Positions 18,615-28,086 of a stretch of DNA of 64,000 nucleotides are shown here, piece by piece. Every line of letters begins with the position of its first letter. Within the stretch, counting starts at the first letter, position 1. The notes under the pieces are model-generated. The model ran no database searches and was not told the DNA's origin. It worked only from the letters and a program-made list of their open reading frames with translations. This DNA is from Pleomorphomonas oryzae DSM 16300. GTDB taxonomy: Bacteria > Pseudomonadota > Alphaproteobacteria > Rhizobiales > Pleomorphomonadaceae. The stretch covers positions 84,118-148,117 of the forward strand of contig NZ_AUHB01000015.1 of the NCBI RefSeq assembly GCF_000422965.1. Direction: 5' to 3'. A program made the translations under genes and the position numbers.

Positions 18615-19877
18615 ATGGCGGCAAGCCGCCGCGGGGTGCTCAAGGCTGGCATCGCCGGAATGACGGCGATGGCGGCTTCTGCCTCCAAGGCCCAGACGCT
18701 GATGGCCCAGACGGAATGGACAGAAGGGTTCGACACGTCCGCTCCCGCCGACCTGTCGTCTCAGACGACTCGGCCGTCGATCTCCGGCCAGTCGGTGCTT
18801 TTTACCAACCAGGCCATCTCCCAGTATTCGTCCATCGCCGCGCAGGGCGGTTGGCCGCAGGTGCCGGCTGGTGGCGTGCTTCGTGTCGGCTCGGAAAGTC
18901 CAGCCGTAGCGACGCTGCGACAGCGTTTGATGATCACGGGCGATCTCGATCAGAATGCTGGCTTGTCTACCGCTTATGACACCTTCGTCGACGGCGCCGT
19001 CCGCCGCTTCCAGACGCGCCACGGCATCATTGCCAACGGCGTGGTCGACGACGCGACACTGCGTCAGCTCAATGTGCCGGTCGAGACGCGCCTTCAGCAG
19101 CTTCAGCTCAATCTCGTCCGTCTGCAGACGCTGCCTAATCCGCTCGGCGGCACCGGTGATCGCTACGTGATGGTCAACATCCCTGGCGCGGAGATCGAAA
19201 CCATCGACGGCGATACCGTCCATTCTCGCCACCGGGGTGTGGTCGGCAAGATCGACAGGCAGACGCCACTCCTCAATACCAAGATCACCATCATCAGATT
19301 CTTCCCCTACTGGACGGTCCCGAAGAGCATCATTCTGAAGGACCTGATCCCGCAGATGCAGAAGGATCCGTCCTATCTCGACCGTCAGAAGATCCATGCG
19401 TTTGATCCGCGCTCGGGCACCGAGGTTCCCTGGCAGTCGATCGATTGGAAAACCGATCAGGCGGTCAACTACATGTTCCGCCAGGAGCCGGGCGACCTGA
19501 ACTCGATGGGCACGGTGAAGATCGATTTTCCGTCGCCAGAAGGCGTCTATATGCACGACACGCCCAGCAAGGGGCTGTTCGGTGGCAACGACCGCTTCCA
19601 TTCCTCGGGTTGCGTGCGCGTTCAGAACGTTCGCGAGTACGTCTACTGGATCCTGAAGAATACCCCCGACTGGCCGAAGGATCGCATCACCGAGGCGCTG
19701 ACCTCCGGCGAGCGCATCGATGCGCCGGTGGCCGATCCGGTGCCGCTCTATTTCCAGTACATCACCGCCTGGGCGACGCCGAACAACACCGTGGAATTCC
19801 GCGACGACATCTACCAGCGCGACGGCTTGGGCGTGCCGATGTCGCCCGAAGCGCAGAACCAGGCGCAAGCCGGCTGA
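18615..19877 (+). CDS. L,D-transpeptidase (YkuD domain) with peptidoglycan-binding domain
   Basis: A 420-aa exported enzyme that crosslinks peptidoglycan (3-3 links) or anchors proteins to it. The N-terminus carries SRRGVLKAG followed by a hydrophobic Ala-rich stretch and an AQ end, resembling a twin-arginine signal. A PG_binding_1 domain covers about 93-153 (SPAVATLRQRLMITGDL to VVDDATLRQLNV). YkuD follows from about 183, with the catalytic motif HSSGCVRV and Cys near 333. The ATG at 18615 starts the signal; the ORF stays open 96 bases upstream. It is likely the LdtP-type target of LdtR. Confidence 0.88.
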   Translation: MAASRRGVLKAGIAGMTAMAASASKAQTLMAQTEWTEGFDTSAPADLSSQTTRPSISGQSVLFTNQAISQYSSIAAQGGWPQVPAGGVLRVGSESPAVATLRQRLMITGDLDQNAGLSTAYDTFVDGAVRRFQTRHGIIANGVVDDATLRQLNVPVETRLQQLQLNLVRLQTLPNPLGGTGDRYVMVNIPGAEIETIDGDTVHSRHRGVVGKIDRQTPLLNTKITIIRFFPYWTVPKSIILKDLIPQMQKDPSYLDRQKIHAFDPRSGTEVPWQSIDWKTDQAVNYMFRQEPGDLNSMGTVKIDFPSPEGVYMHDTPSKGLFGGNDRFHSSGCVRVQNVREYVYWILKNTPDWPKDRITEALTSGERIDAPVADPVPLYFQYITAWATPNNTVEFRDDIYQRDGLGVPMSPEAQNQAQAG

Positions 19878-19904
19878 ATTTTGGCGCGTGTCATGCTAGC
19901 TTCG

Positions 19905-19938
19905 GCCCGTCCGGTATATCCGGGCGGGCTTTTGTTTT
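19905..19938 (+). terminator. Rho-independent terminator after the L,D-transpeptidase gene
   Basis: A 10-base stem (19905-19914 with 19920-19929, one G-U pair) around a TATAT loop is followed by TTTTGTTTT. Confidence 0.88.
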
Positions 19939-19950
19939 GACGGTGCTGGA

Positions 19951-20184
19951 ATGGCGGAACAATCGGGAGAGCGAGAGGTCTATTTCGAGTTCATCGCTCT
20001 CGGCAACACCGTGCGCGTTTCCGCCATCTGTTCGGTGACCGGCACCGAGGTCCAAGTGATCGGCCCAGTTGGCGCGGCGCGCCACGATCTTGAGCGGTTG
20101 GCGCTCGGAAAGCTTCAGCGGCGGCTTGCCGAGACCAAGGCGCAGCCGTTGCCGGCCGCCAGCCGGGGAGGGTTCACGGTCTAA
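19951..20184 (+). CDS. DUF6898 small protein
   Basis: A 77-aa protein with a conserved-looking core (VYFEFIALGNTVRVSAICSVTGTEVQVIGP) and a basic C-terminal half. This is the DUF6898 pattern. It has no membrane segment or catalytic motif, and its function is unknown. Its stop is directly followed by the start of the nucleotidyltransferase-like gene, so the two are probably co-expressed. Confidence 0.65.
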   Translation: MAEQSGEREVYFEFIALGNTVRVSAICSVTGTEVQVIGPVGAARHDLERLALGKLQRRLAETKAQPLPAASRGGFTV

Positions 20185-20643
20185 ATGCGTCCCGAGCTTA
20201 CCGAAACGCTTTCTTTCCTCCACGCGCTTTCCAAGCGAGCGGGTGTCGTGCCGGTTCTGTTCGGCACCGCTGTTCTGGAAATACTCGGCATTGGTGACTT
20301 TCACGCCGCAGATATCGACGTCATTGTCGATGCCGAGCAGGCCAGGGCTCTGGCGTCGGCGGCTGGTGTCGATCCGGGCGGGGAGGGTGGCAACGACAAG
20401 TTCCGATCGACGGTGCACCTCCATCTCGCCGGTGCGCCGCTTGTCATCGACGTCATGGCCGGCATGAGCATCCATGCCGCCGACGGCTGGGTGCTTTACG
20501 AGCTGAGAGAAACCGTGGAGATCGAAGCTGATGGCAGGCGATTCCACGCCGTCTCGCTGGCCGATCTCAATCGATTCTATCGTCTTGCCGGCCGCGCGAA
20601 AGACAGGGCCAAGATCGCTGCGCTCGACGTCTTGACCGCCTGA
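20185..20643 (+). CDS. Nucleotidyltransferase-superfamily protein
   Basis: A 152-aa cytoplasmic protein. VLFGTAVLEILGIGDFHAADIDVIVD resembles the G[ST]-x8-D-x-D nucleotidyltransferase core, with Asp residues in ADIDVIVD and a possible third in VIDVMAGM. The classical GS is GT here, so activity is uncertain. It may modify a nucleotide, RNA or protein, or be an antitoxin-like relative; no partner is visible. Its ATG follows the previous stop with no gap. Confidence 0.6.
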   Translation: MRPELTETLSFLHALSKRAGVVPVLFGTAVLEILGIGDFHAADIDVIVDAEQARALASAAGVDPGGEGGNDKFRSTVHLHLAGAPLVIDVMAGMSIHAADGWVLYELRETVEIEADGRRFHAVSLADLNRFYRLAGRAKDRAKIAALDVLTA

Positions 20644-20716
20644 ATCGCCCGCATATTCGATTTAAGCAGGGCTGCCGGCCACCGGATGGGTGGTCCTCAG
20701 GTTGATGGCACCCCCC

Positions 20717-20747
20717 CGCCCGTGATAAGCGACGCCCGTCACGGGCG
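20717..20747 (+). other. Stable hairpin in the glyA leader
   Basis: CGCCCGTGA (20717-20725) and TCACGGGCG (20739-20747) form a perfect 9-bp stem with a 13-base loop, 73 bp before the glyA start. No T-run follows. It may end the upstream transcript or be part of a regulatory leader; I recognise no riboswitch consensus. Confidence 0.45.
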
Positions 20748-20819
20748 CGCGTGACGCCGGGGCATTTCGTCCCGGTCAGTCCGGCCCAAGAAACGTCCCT
20801 TGACGGAACGGAAACCCAA

Positions 20820-22115
20820 ATGTCCAACACGACCAGCGCAGAGCTTGCCAATTTCTTCCATAGCTCCCTCGCCGAGGTTGATCCCGCGATCGCCTCTGCC
20901 GTGGCGAAGGAGCTCGGTCGTCAGCAGCATGAAATCGAACTGATCGCTTCGGAGAATATCGTCTCCAAAGCGGTTCTCGAGGCGCAGGGTTCCGTTCTGA
21001 CCAACAAGTATGCCGAGGGTTACCCAGGTAAACGCTATTATGGCGGTTGCCAGTATGTCGATATCGCCGAAAACCTGGCCATCGAGCGCGCCAACGCGCT
21101 GTTTGGCAGTAAGTTTGCCAACGTGCAGCCCAACTCGGGCAGCCAGGCCAACCAGGCGGTATTCCTGGCGCTCGCCAAGCCGGGCGACACGGTGCTCGGC
21201 CTCGACCTTGCTTCCGGCGGCCATCTGACGCACGGCGCCAAGCCCAACATGTCGGGCAAGTGGTTCAACGCGATCACCTATGGTGTCCGTGCTCAGGACC
21301 ACCGCATCGACATGGATCAGCTTGTGGCGCTGGCCAAGGAACACAAGCCGAAGATCATCATCGCCGGTGGCTCGGCCTACAGCCGCGTCTGGGACTTTGC
21401 CGCCTTCCGCGCCATTGCCGACGAGGTGGGCGCCTACCTGATGGTGGACATGGCGCATTTTGCCGGTCTCGTTGCGGCCGGCGAACATCCTTCGCCGTTC
21501 CCGCATGCGCATGTGGTGACCACCACCACCCACAAGACGCTGCGCGGACCGCGCGGCGGCATGGTGCTGACCAACGATGAGGACATCGCCAAGAAGATCA
21601 ACTCGGCGGTGTTCCCTGGCCTGCAGGGCGGCCCGCTGATGCATGTCATTGCCGGCAAGGCGGTGGCTCTGCTCGAAGCGGCCCAGCCGGCCTACAAGGC
21701 CTACATCAAGGCGGTGGTCGAGAATGCCCGCGTGCTATCGGACGAGCTGAAGCGCGGCGGCGTCGACATCGTCTCCGGCGGCACGGACAACCACCTGATG
21801 CTGGTCGACCTGCGTCCGAAGGGCCTCACCGGCAAGGTGGTCGAAGCCGCCCTCGGCCGTGCCGACATCACCTGCAACAAGAATGGCGTGCCCTTCGATC
21901 CGGAGAAGCCGACCATCACCTCCGGTATCCGCCTCGGCTCGCCGGCCGCTACCTCGCGTGGTTTCGGCGCTGGCGAGTTCAAGGAGATCGCCAACCTGAT
22001 CCTGCAGGTGCTCGATGGCCTGAAGGTCAACGGTGAGGATAAGAACGACGGCGTCGAGGCGGCCGTGAAACGCCGCGTCAAGGCGCTGACCGACGCCTTC
22101 CCGATCTACAGCTGA
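20820..22115 (+). CDS. glyA: Serine hydroxymethyltransferase
   Basis: A 431-aa PLP enzyme that converts serine and tetrahydrofolate to glycine and 5,10-methylene-THF. SHMT marks include [28 protein letters not shown] and the PLP lysine in [16 protein letters not shown]. The ATG at 20820 begins MSNTTSAEL; the ORF extends 23 codons further without support. It has its own bidirectional terminator downstream. In many Rhizobiales glyA sits near ldtR and before nrdR-ribD; here the next gene is a chemoreceptor. Confidence 0.95.
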   Translation: MSNTTSAELANFFHSSLAEVDPAIASAVAKELGRQQHEIELIASENIVSKAVLEAQGSVLTNKYAEGYPGKRYYGGCQYVDIAENLAIERANALFGSKFANVQPNSGSQANQAVFLALAKPGDTVLGLDLASGGHLTHGAKPNMSGKWFNAITYGVRAQDHRIDMDQLVALAKEHKPKIIIAGGSAYSRVWDFAAFRAIADEVGAYLMVDMAHFAGLVAAGEHPSPFPHAHVVTTTTHKTLRGPRGGMVLTNDEDIAKKINSAVFPGLQGGPLMHVIAGKAVALLEAAQPAYKAYIKAVVENARVLSDELKRGGVDIVSGGTDNHLMLVDLRPKGLTGKVVEAALGRADITCNKNGVPFDPEKPTITSGIRLGSPAATSRGFGAGEFKEIANLILQVLDGLKVNGEDKNDGVEAAVKRRVKALTDAFPIYS

Positions 22116-22133
22116 TCCAAACAGCACAAAAAA

Positions 22134-22174
22134 CAAAGCCGCCGCGTGGGATATCCATGCGGCGGCTTTGTTTT
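22134..22174. terminator. Bidirectional terminator between glyA and the FIST chemoreceptor
   Basis: CAAAGCCGCCGCGTGG (22134-22149) pairs with CCATGCGGCGGCTTTG (22155-22170), with T-runs to the right and an A-run to the left (22128-22133). It can end both convergent transcripts. Confidence 0.92.
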
Positions 22175-22198
22175 GGGTCGCAGACGAAAAGCCTGGGA

Positions 22199-24256
22199 TC
22201 AGGCGGCGTCCTTGTTGCTCTTGTCGAGGCGGTGGAGGAACTCGATACTGCTGACCGCCTGGTCGACACTGTTCCGATGGCTGGCGACGGTCGACGACAG
22301 GTCGGCAATCGAACGCTCGAAATGGCCGCTCTGAGCGAAGATTTCTTCTACGTTGCCAACGATGTGCTTGTAGCGTTCGCCTTCCTCGGAAAATTCCACC
22401 TTGGTGGCCTCGATGATGAGGCCGAGTTCGCGAAGCGATTCCTCGATGTTGGCGATCGCCGTCTGCGTATGGCCAAGCGTCGCCTTGGTGTCATTGGCGA
22501 GCTTTTTCACTTCGCCGGCCACCACGCCGAAGCCTCTGCCAGCCTCGCCGGCGCGGGCCGCCTCGATGGTCGCGTTGAGGGCCAATAGGTTGGTCTGGCC
22601 GGTGATGTTGTCGATGACTGCCACGACCTGCCGCAACGCTGCCAGCGCGTCGTTGAGGCCACCAAAGCGAGCGGCCAGCGCCTCCGTATTGGAAGGTTTA
22701 CCGCTGTGTTCGGAGCGAGAGCCGACCATGGCCGCTCTGATGCCGGCCATGACGTCGCCGATATTGGAAATCTCCGACAAGGTGCCTTCGATCTTCGAGG
22801 ACATCTCCAGATAGTCCGACACCTTATCGATGACGCCGGTTCTCAGGCGATTGAGGATCTCGACGCGCTTCAGCCGGTTGCGAGTGAAGTAATTGACGAA
22901 GCTTGCATAATGGATCGCAAAATTGTCGAGATAGTCGTCTTTGAATTCCTGCTTCACATCGGAGAAGAAGACGATCGCCGACAGGGTCTGATTGATGTTG
23001 ATGCCGAACAGCTCCCCGTAGGTCGAGAAGCCTGCTACGGGGGCTGGCCAGATACCGCCGGTTCGCGACAGTGCCTCGGCGTTGGACAGTCGGCGCAGGA
23101 TGCAGTCGTTCATGAGAACGCCGGCCGGCTTCGGCTTGCCGCGCAGGAAGCGTTCGACGTCGGTCCGGGTTTGCTCGAGAAAGTCGGTCTGTTCCAGCAG
23201 CGTCAGATCATCGCCCGGGCCGATATCGCAATAGAAGTAGAACACTTCTTTTTCGACATCGATCCTGGCCACCGAGCGAACGAACAGCTCGTTGCCCAGT
23301 TCGACGCCGAATGCCTTGCCTTTCAAGGCAGCCTCGAGCTTCGCCGGCTCGACCCTCAGGGTGGTGGACAGGGCTTTGACGAGCGAGACGACCTGTCCGG
23401 TCTTCTCGTCGATGACGGCGCTGACCGACCGACGGTCGGGATCGGCATCGACCACGACGAAACTCGGGCCGATTTTGCGGAAGTTCTGGCTTTTCATAAC
23501 GCTGTAGCGCTGCCCCGGCGCCATCTTGACGAAGGCGACGACCGCGTGATCCTTGACGATCTGCCGGCCATCGAACAGCAATGTTTCCGTAAAGGTCAGC
23601 GCATCGCCGGCGGAGCCGCCGATAAACAGGCAGGGGAAGCGGCCGGCTTCATACACCGCCTCCATGAAGTAGCTTTCCGACATCGACAGGCCGTCGACGA
23701 AAGTCAGGGCGAAGGTCGACTTGGCGTCGAGATGCATGGCCGGTTTGACGCTGCCCAGCGCCGAGATGATCTTGGCAATGCGCGTTCCGTGCGACATTTT
23801 CGACTGGCCCGCTCGCAGGTCTTGCGACGAAAGCGGGACCGAGAATACTTCTACCTTTTCGATAAGGGCAGGCGAGAAGATCTGAACGACCACGTTCTGC
23901 CAGCTGCCATCCGTCTCGCAGTAGATCTTTTCGCTGCCACGAGCGCATAGCTCACCGGCCGTTGTCGTTGCCACGACCTCGGACGAAGGGGCGAGCGACT
24001 TGATCCTGCGGGTCACGCTGGCGAAGTCCACCTTGGGCGAGACAAAGGCAAGGACCAGACTGGCTGGGCGACCATCGAACAGGAAATCGTTCGAGCCAAT
24101 GCTGGAGAGGCTGGCGTCCGTTCGCAGGATGCGCAGTGGCTCCGCTGCGGTGCGTGGCGCCTCGGCCTGCACCTCGGCCCCCTTGCCGCTGGCCACACCC
24201 ACGATGGCCTCACGCGGCGCCTCGTGCTTCGACAGTACTTTGCCGAAAAATCCCAT
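22199..24256 (-). CDS. FIST-domain methyl-accepting chemotaxis-like protein
   Basis: A 685-aa soluble receptor without clear membrane segments. Residues 60-270 are a FIST_N domain ([36 protein letters not shown]), about 280-425 are FIST_C, and the C-terminal 200 residues are an MCP signalling domain with the hairpin tip [36 protein letters not shown] domains are predicted to sense small ligands such as amino acids. The protein probably feeds CheA, though no che gene is in the window. The start is the ATG at 24256. It converges with glyA and diverges from pbpC. Confidence 0.88.
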   Translation of the reverse strand: MGFFGKVLSKHEAPREAIVGVASGKGAEVQAEAPRTAAEPLRILRTDASLSSIGSNDFLFDGRPASLVLAFVSPKVDFASVTRRIKSLAPSSEVVATTTAGELCARGSEKIYCETDGSWQNVVVQIFSPALIEKVEVFSVPLSSQDLRAGQSKMSHGTRIAKIISALGSVKPAMHLDAKSTFALTFVDGLSMSESYFMEAVYEAGRFPCLFIGGSAGDALTFTETLLFDGRQIVKDHAVVAFVKMAPGQRYSVMKSQNFRKIGPSFVVVDADPDRRSVSAVIDEKTGQVVSLVKALSTTLRVEPAKLEAALKGKAFGVELGNELFVRSVARIDVEKEVFYFYCDIGPGDDLTLLEQTDFLEQTRTDVERFLRGKPKPAGVLMNDCILRRLSNAEALSRTGGIWPAPVAGFSTYGELFGININQTLSAIVFFSDVKQEFKDDYLDNFAIHYASFVNYFTRNRLKRVEILNRLRTGVIDKVSDYLEMSSKIEGTLSEISNIGDVMAGIRAAMVGSRSEHSGKPSNTEALAARFGGLNDALAALRQVVAVIDNITGQTNLLALNATIEAARAGEAGRGFGVVAGEVKKLANDTKATLGHTQTAIANIEESLRELGLIIEATKVEFSEEGERYKHIVGNVEEIFAQSGHFERSIADLSSTVASHRNSVDQAVSSIEFLHRLDKSNKDAA

Positions 24257-24520
24257 TCTATCCCCCAGAGTTCAGCATCCGCCCGCGTCTCTCCAACTTC
24301 ATCTCTAGGCGTTGAGCGTTAACGTTGTGCTATTTTGAATGTGTATTATTTCTCTTGCGACTTTTGTCGCAGTGCCTCGTGCTGAGGCCACCTTGCTTTT
24401 CGTGCCTCGCTGGGGACGGTCCTTATTTAGCTTCGTCGGTCATCCAGAAGGCGCTTCCTATTAGCTTCTCGCCGCAGCTGTCTTCGTGCGATAGCATAAC
24501 TGCTCAGCCGGAGAGGGACC

Positions 24521-26596
24521 GTGGCCGTTCGACGTTTTGCGCTGGTAGTGGTGGCAGCCGTGACGATATCGCTTGTCGTCGGCGGCTCGCTTGTGACGTT
24601 CGGCTTCCTGCGTCTCGTCGATGCCACGCCGCCTGTCGATCTGTTTGCGCCGACGTCGCAAGTCGTCACGGCGCGCAACGGCGAGATCTTGCGGGCCTAT
24701 ACCGTCAGTGATGGACTGTGGCGCTTACCTGTCGATCCGGCCCGCGTCGATCCGGCCTATGTCAAGCTGCTGCTGGCGACCGAGGATGGTCGCTTTCGCG
24801 AGCACACCGGCGTCGACCCGAAAGCACTTCTCCGTGCCGGCTGGCAGTTGATGACCCACGGCCGCATCGTGTCCGGCGGGTCGACCTTGACCATGCAAGT
24901 GGTGCGTCTTTCGGAGCGTCTGCATACCCGATCGCCGAGTGGCAAGTTCGGCCAGATCGTCAAGGCGTTGGCCCTCGAACGCTTCGCCAGCAAGGATGAC
25001 ATCCTCGCTGCCTATCTCGGTCTTGCGCCGTTCGGCGGCAATATCGAAGGAGTGCGCTCGGCCTCGCTTGCTTGGTTCGGCAAGGAGCCGTCGCGCCTGA
25101 CGCCTGCCGAGGCGGCGTTTCTGGTCGCGCTGCCGCAGGCGCCTGAGGCCCGGCGTCCGGATCGCGACCCAGTCGCCGCCAAGGCAGCGCGCGACCGCAT
25201 CCTGAGGCGTGCCGTCGACAGCGGCGTTCTTTCCAAGGCCGATGCCGACGCAGCTATCGCCGAGCCGGTGCCGACCCGGCGGCGCGATTTCCCACTGCTG
25301 GCCGCTCATGCCGCCGATCGAGCAGTTGCGTCCGCTCCCAAAGAAGGTGAGATTCGCCTCACCATTGACAGCAAGCTGCAGGCCTCGCTCGAAGGCCTCG
25401 CCGCCGAGCGGGCAAGCGCCATCGGCCCCAACGTTTCCGTGGCAATCATGGTGGCGGAGGAAACGAGCGGTGACGTGCTGGCGTCGGTCGGGTCGGCGGG
25501 ACTGTTCGACGAGAGACGGGCCGGTTCGATCGACATGACCAGGGCGATCCGCTCCCCGGGCTCGACGCTCAAGCCGTTCATCTATGGTCTCGCCTTCGAA
25601 GCCGGAATTGCCCATCCCGAGACGCTGGTGGAGGACCGGCCGACTGCCTTCGCCGGTTACACGCCCAACAACTTCGACAAGACGTTCCGTGGCACGGTGA
25701 CGGTGCGGCAGGCGCTTTCGGAAAGCCTCAACGTACCGGCGATCCAAACTCTGGAACTGGTGGGGCCGGCGCGGCTGATCACGCGCTTCCGCCGGGCTGG
25801 CGTCGAGGCGAAGCTGCCGGATATGGCGCCGGCCAATCTTGCGGTCGGTCTCGGCGGCGTCGGGCTGACGCTCGACGATTTGACGACGCTCTATACGGCA
25901 TTGGCCCGGGGCGGCCGGCCGATCGCGCTTCGCGAGCGGGTGGATGCCGTAGGACCTGCCGAACCACCCAAGCCGCTGATGGACGAACGGGCTGCCGCCT
26001 ATGTGACCGATATCCTGGCCGGCCCGCTTGGCGCGACCAAGGGGGATGTGCGCGTCGCCATCAAGACGGGTACCTCCTATGGCTACCGCGATGCCTGGGC
26101 GATGGGCTACGATGGCCGCTACGTGGTGGGCGTCTGGGTGGGCAGACCGGATGGCGCGCCTCTCCCCGGTCTGATGGGCGTCGATGTCGCCGTGCCGATT
26201 CTCGCCGATACCTTCGTTCGGGCGGGGGGCACCACCCGATTACCGCCGGAGCCACCGGGCCTTCTCAAGGTATCCAACGCCGAGCTGCCGCCGCCGCTTC
26301 AAAGGCTGCGCGGCGCACGAGCGGCGGTGGCGTCGAGGGACGCCGGGCCGGAAATCGCTTATCCGCCGACGGGTGCCCACGTCGATCTCGGTTTCCGTGC
26401 CGGCTCGCCGCAGCCACTTGCGCTGAAGGTCCGCAATGGCAAAGGGCCGTTCACGTGGCTCGCCGATGGAGCGCCGGTGGCGCAGGAGCCGTGGGCGCGG
26501 CAGTTCAGCTATTTCCCAAAGGGCGCCGGTTTCGTGACGCTGTCGGTCATTGACGGCGAGGGCAGGGCCGATCGGGTCACCGTTTTCGTGGAATGA
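24521..26596 (+). CDS. pbpC: Penicillin-binding protein 1C (bifunctional glycosyltransferase/transpeptidase)
   Basis: A 691-aa membrane-anchored peptidoglycan synthase. After an N-terminal membrane segment (LVVVAAVTISLVVGGSLV), the GT51 domain has the catalytic Glu in ATEDGRFREHTGVD and SGGSTLTMQVVRL. The transpeptidase domain has SxxK as SPGSTLKPF, SxN as SESLNVP and KTG as IKTGTSYGYRDAW. The tail from about 610 is a BiPBP_C domain. The start GTG has GGAGAGGG upstream. The alpha-2-macroglobulin gene that often accompanies pbpC is absent here. Confidence 0.93.
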   Translation: MAVRRFALVVVAAVTISLVVGGSLVTFGFLRLVDATPPVDLFAPTSQVVTARNGEILRAYTVSDGLWRLPVDPARVDPAYVKLLLATEDGRFREHTGVDPKALLRAGWQLMTHGRIVSGGSTLTMQVVRLSERLHTRSPSGKFGQIVKALALERFASKDDILAAYLGLAPFGGNIEGVRSASLAWFGKEPSRLTPAEAAFLVALPQAPEARRPDRDPVAAKAARDRILRRAVDSGVLSKADADAAIAEPVPTRRRDFPLLAAHAADRAVASAPKEGEIRLTIDSKLQASLEGLAAERASAIGPNVSVAIMVAEETSGDVLASVGSAGLFDERRAGSIDMTRAIRSPGSTLKPFIYGLAFEAGIAHPETLVEDRPTAFAGYTPNNFDKTFRGTVTVRQALSESLNVPAIQTLELVGPARLITRFRRAGVEAKLPDMAPANLAVGLGGVGLTLDDLTTLYTALARGGRPIALRERVDAVGPAEPPKPLMDERAAAYVTDILAGPLGATKGDVRVAIKTGTSYGYRDAWAMGYDGRYVVGVWVGRPDGAPLPGLMGVDVAVPILADTFVRAGGTTRLPPEPPGLLKVSNAELPPPLQRLRGARAAVASRDAGPEIAYPPTGAHVDLGFRAGSPQPLALKVRNGKGPFTWLADGAPVAQEPWARQFSYFPKGAGFVTLSVIDGEGRADRVTVFVE

Positions 26597-26671
26597 CGGC
26601 CGCTGACGCTTGCGTTCCGGTCTTCAGAAGAGCATGCCACGTCTCCGTTAGACTACGGAAGGCGAGGGGCG

Positions 26672-28036
26672 ATGACCAGGAAAGAACGGGTGGCGCTGGT
26701 ATCGCTGTTCGCCAGCATCGGCCTCACCGCCGCCAAGCTCATCGTTGGCCTGTTGATCGGCTCGCTGGCGCTGGTTACCGACGCGCTGCATTCGGGAACC
26801 GATGCCATCGCCACTCTGGTCACCTTTCTGGCGGTGCGCTTCGCCGACCGGCCGGCTGACGACGACCATCCCTACGGTCATGGCAAGTTCGAAGATCTCG
26901 CCGCGCTCGGGGAGGGAACGCTGCTTCTGGTGCTGGCCGGCGGCGTTGCCGTCGAGGCCTGGAATCGCTTTGTTGGCGCGGCGGCCCCACCCTCGGTCAA
27001 CTTCATTGCCTTTGCCGTGTTGGGCGTGGAGATCCTCATCAACCTGTGGCGCGCCCGTGCGCTCCACAAGGCGGCCGTTGAAACCGGCAGCCGGGCGCTT
27101 GCCGCCGACGCCATGCACTTCCTATCCGATGTCGCTTCTTCGACGATCGTCATCGTCGGCTTCGTCGCGACCATCTATGGCGCCGACTGGGCCGACTCGG
27201 TGACGGCGGCGGCCATCGCCCTCTTCATCGGCTGGCTGGGCCTCAGAATGATCCGCCGCACCGCCGATGAGCTAACCGATCGGGTGTCGCCCACCATTGG
27301 CCGGACGCTTCGCAGATTGTTGCAGGATCTGCCGGGCGTGGTGGCTATCGATCAGCTCCGGGTGCGCGCCGTCGGTCCCCGACATTTTGTCGACATATCG
27401 GCAGGAGTGCCGCGAACTTTCAGCCTGAGCGAGACGGCTGCGGTCAAGCGAGCCATGGCCGCGACAATTTCGGCGGAGATCGCCGACTCCGAGGCGACGG
27501 TCAGCTTGCGACCGATGCCGATCGACGACGAGAGTCTCAGGGAGAGAGTGTTCCTGGCCGCCTCGCGCGAGCGCATCCCGGTACACCACATCACCATTCA
27601 GCATCTCGGCGATCGTCTGTCGGTATCACTCGACTGCGAGGTTGACGGCGCCATGCCGCTCGGAGAAGCCCACGAGGTGGCGAGCCGTCTCGAAGCGGCT
27701 ATCCGCGCCGAGATCGGTGCCGAGATCGAAGTGGAAACGCATCTGGAGCCGCTCTATCCCGATCTGATCCCCGGCGCCAAGCTGCCGGACGATCGGGTTG
27801 CCGCCTATGCCGCCGTCCTCAAGGAGGCGGCGGAACAAAATGGCGTCTCGGACATCCACAACGTTCGGGTCCGCGAAATCGACGAAGGCGTGTTCGTCGC
27901 CTTCCATTGCCGCTTCCCACCGGCGCTCAGCGCCGCCGAGGTGCATCGCCGTGCCGACGCGGTGGAACGGGGCGCGCGGATTGCCTTCCCGGAGATTCGA
28001 CGCATTGTCAGCCATCCGGAGCCCTTGAGGGAATGA
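26672..28036 (+). CDS. Cation diffusion facilitator (CDF) transporter
   Basis: A 454-aa inner-membrane metal/proton antiporter. Residues 1-210 hold about six membrane segments with the metal-site motifs TDALHSGTD and ADAMHFLSD and HPYGHGKFE between them. The C-terminal 245 residues are longer than usual, about two to three ferredoxin-like (ZT_dimer) units rather than one. Zinc, iron, manganese or cobalt are possible substrates; the motif does not decide. It starts 75 bp after pbpC. Confidence 0.88.
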   Translation: MTRKERVALVSLFASIGLTAAKLIVGLLIGSLALVTDALHSGTDAIATLVTFLAVRFADRPADDDHPYGHGKFEDLAALGEGTLLLVLAGGVAVEAWNRFVGAAAPPSVNFIAFAVLGVEILINLWRARALHKAAVETGSRALAADAMHFLSDVASSTIVIVGFVATIYGADWADSVTAAAIALFIGWLGLRMIRRTADELTDRVSPTIGRTLRRLLQDLPGVVAIDQLRVRAVGPRHFVDISAGVPRTFSLSETAAVKRAMAATISAEIADSEATVSLRPMPIDDESLRERVFLAASRERIPVHHITIQHLGDRLSVSLDCEVDGAMPLGEAHEVASRLEAAIRAEIGAEIEVETHLEPLYPDLIPGAKLPDDRVAAYAAVLKEAAEQNGVSDIHNVRVREIDEGVFVAFHCRFPPALSAAEVHRRADAVERGARIAFPEIRRIVSHPEPLRE

Positions 28037-28086
28037 CCGGCTGGTGCACCCGCCACGGATAGCGAACCAGGCTTTTCAGCGTGGCG

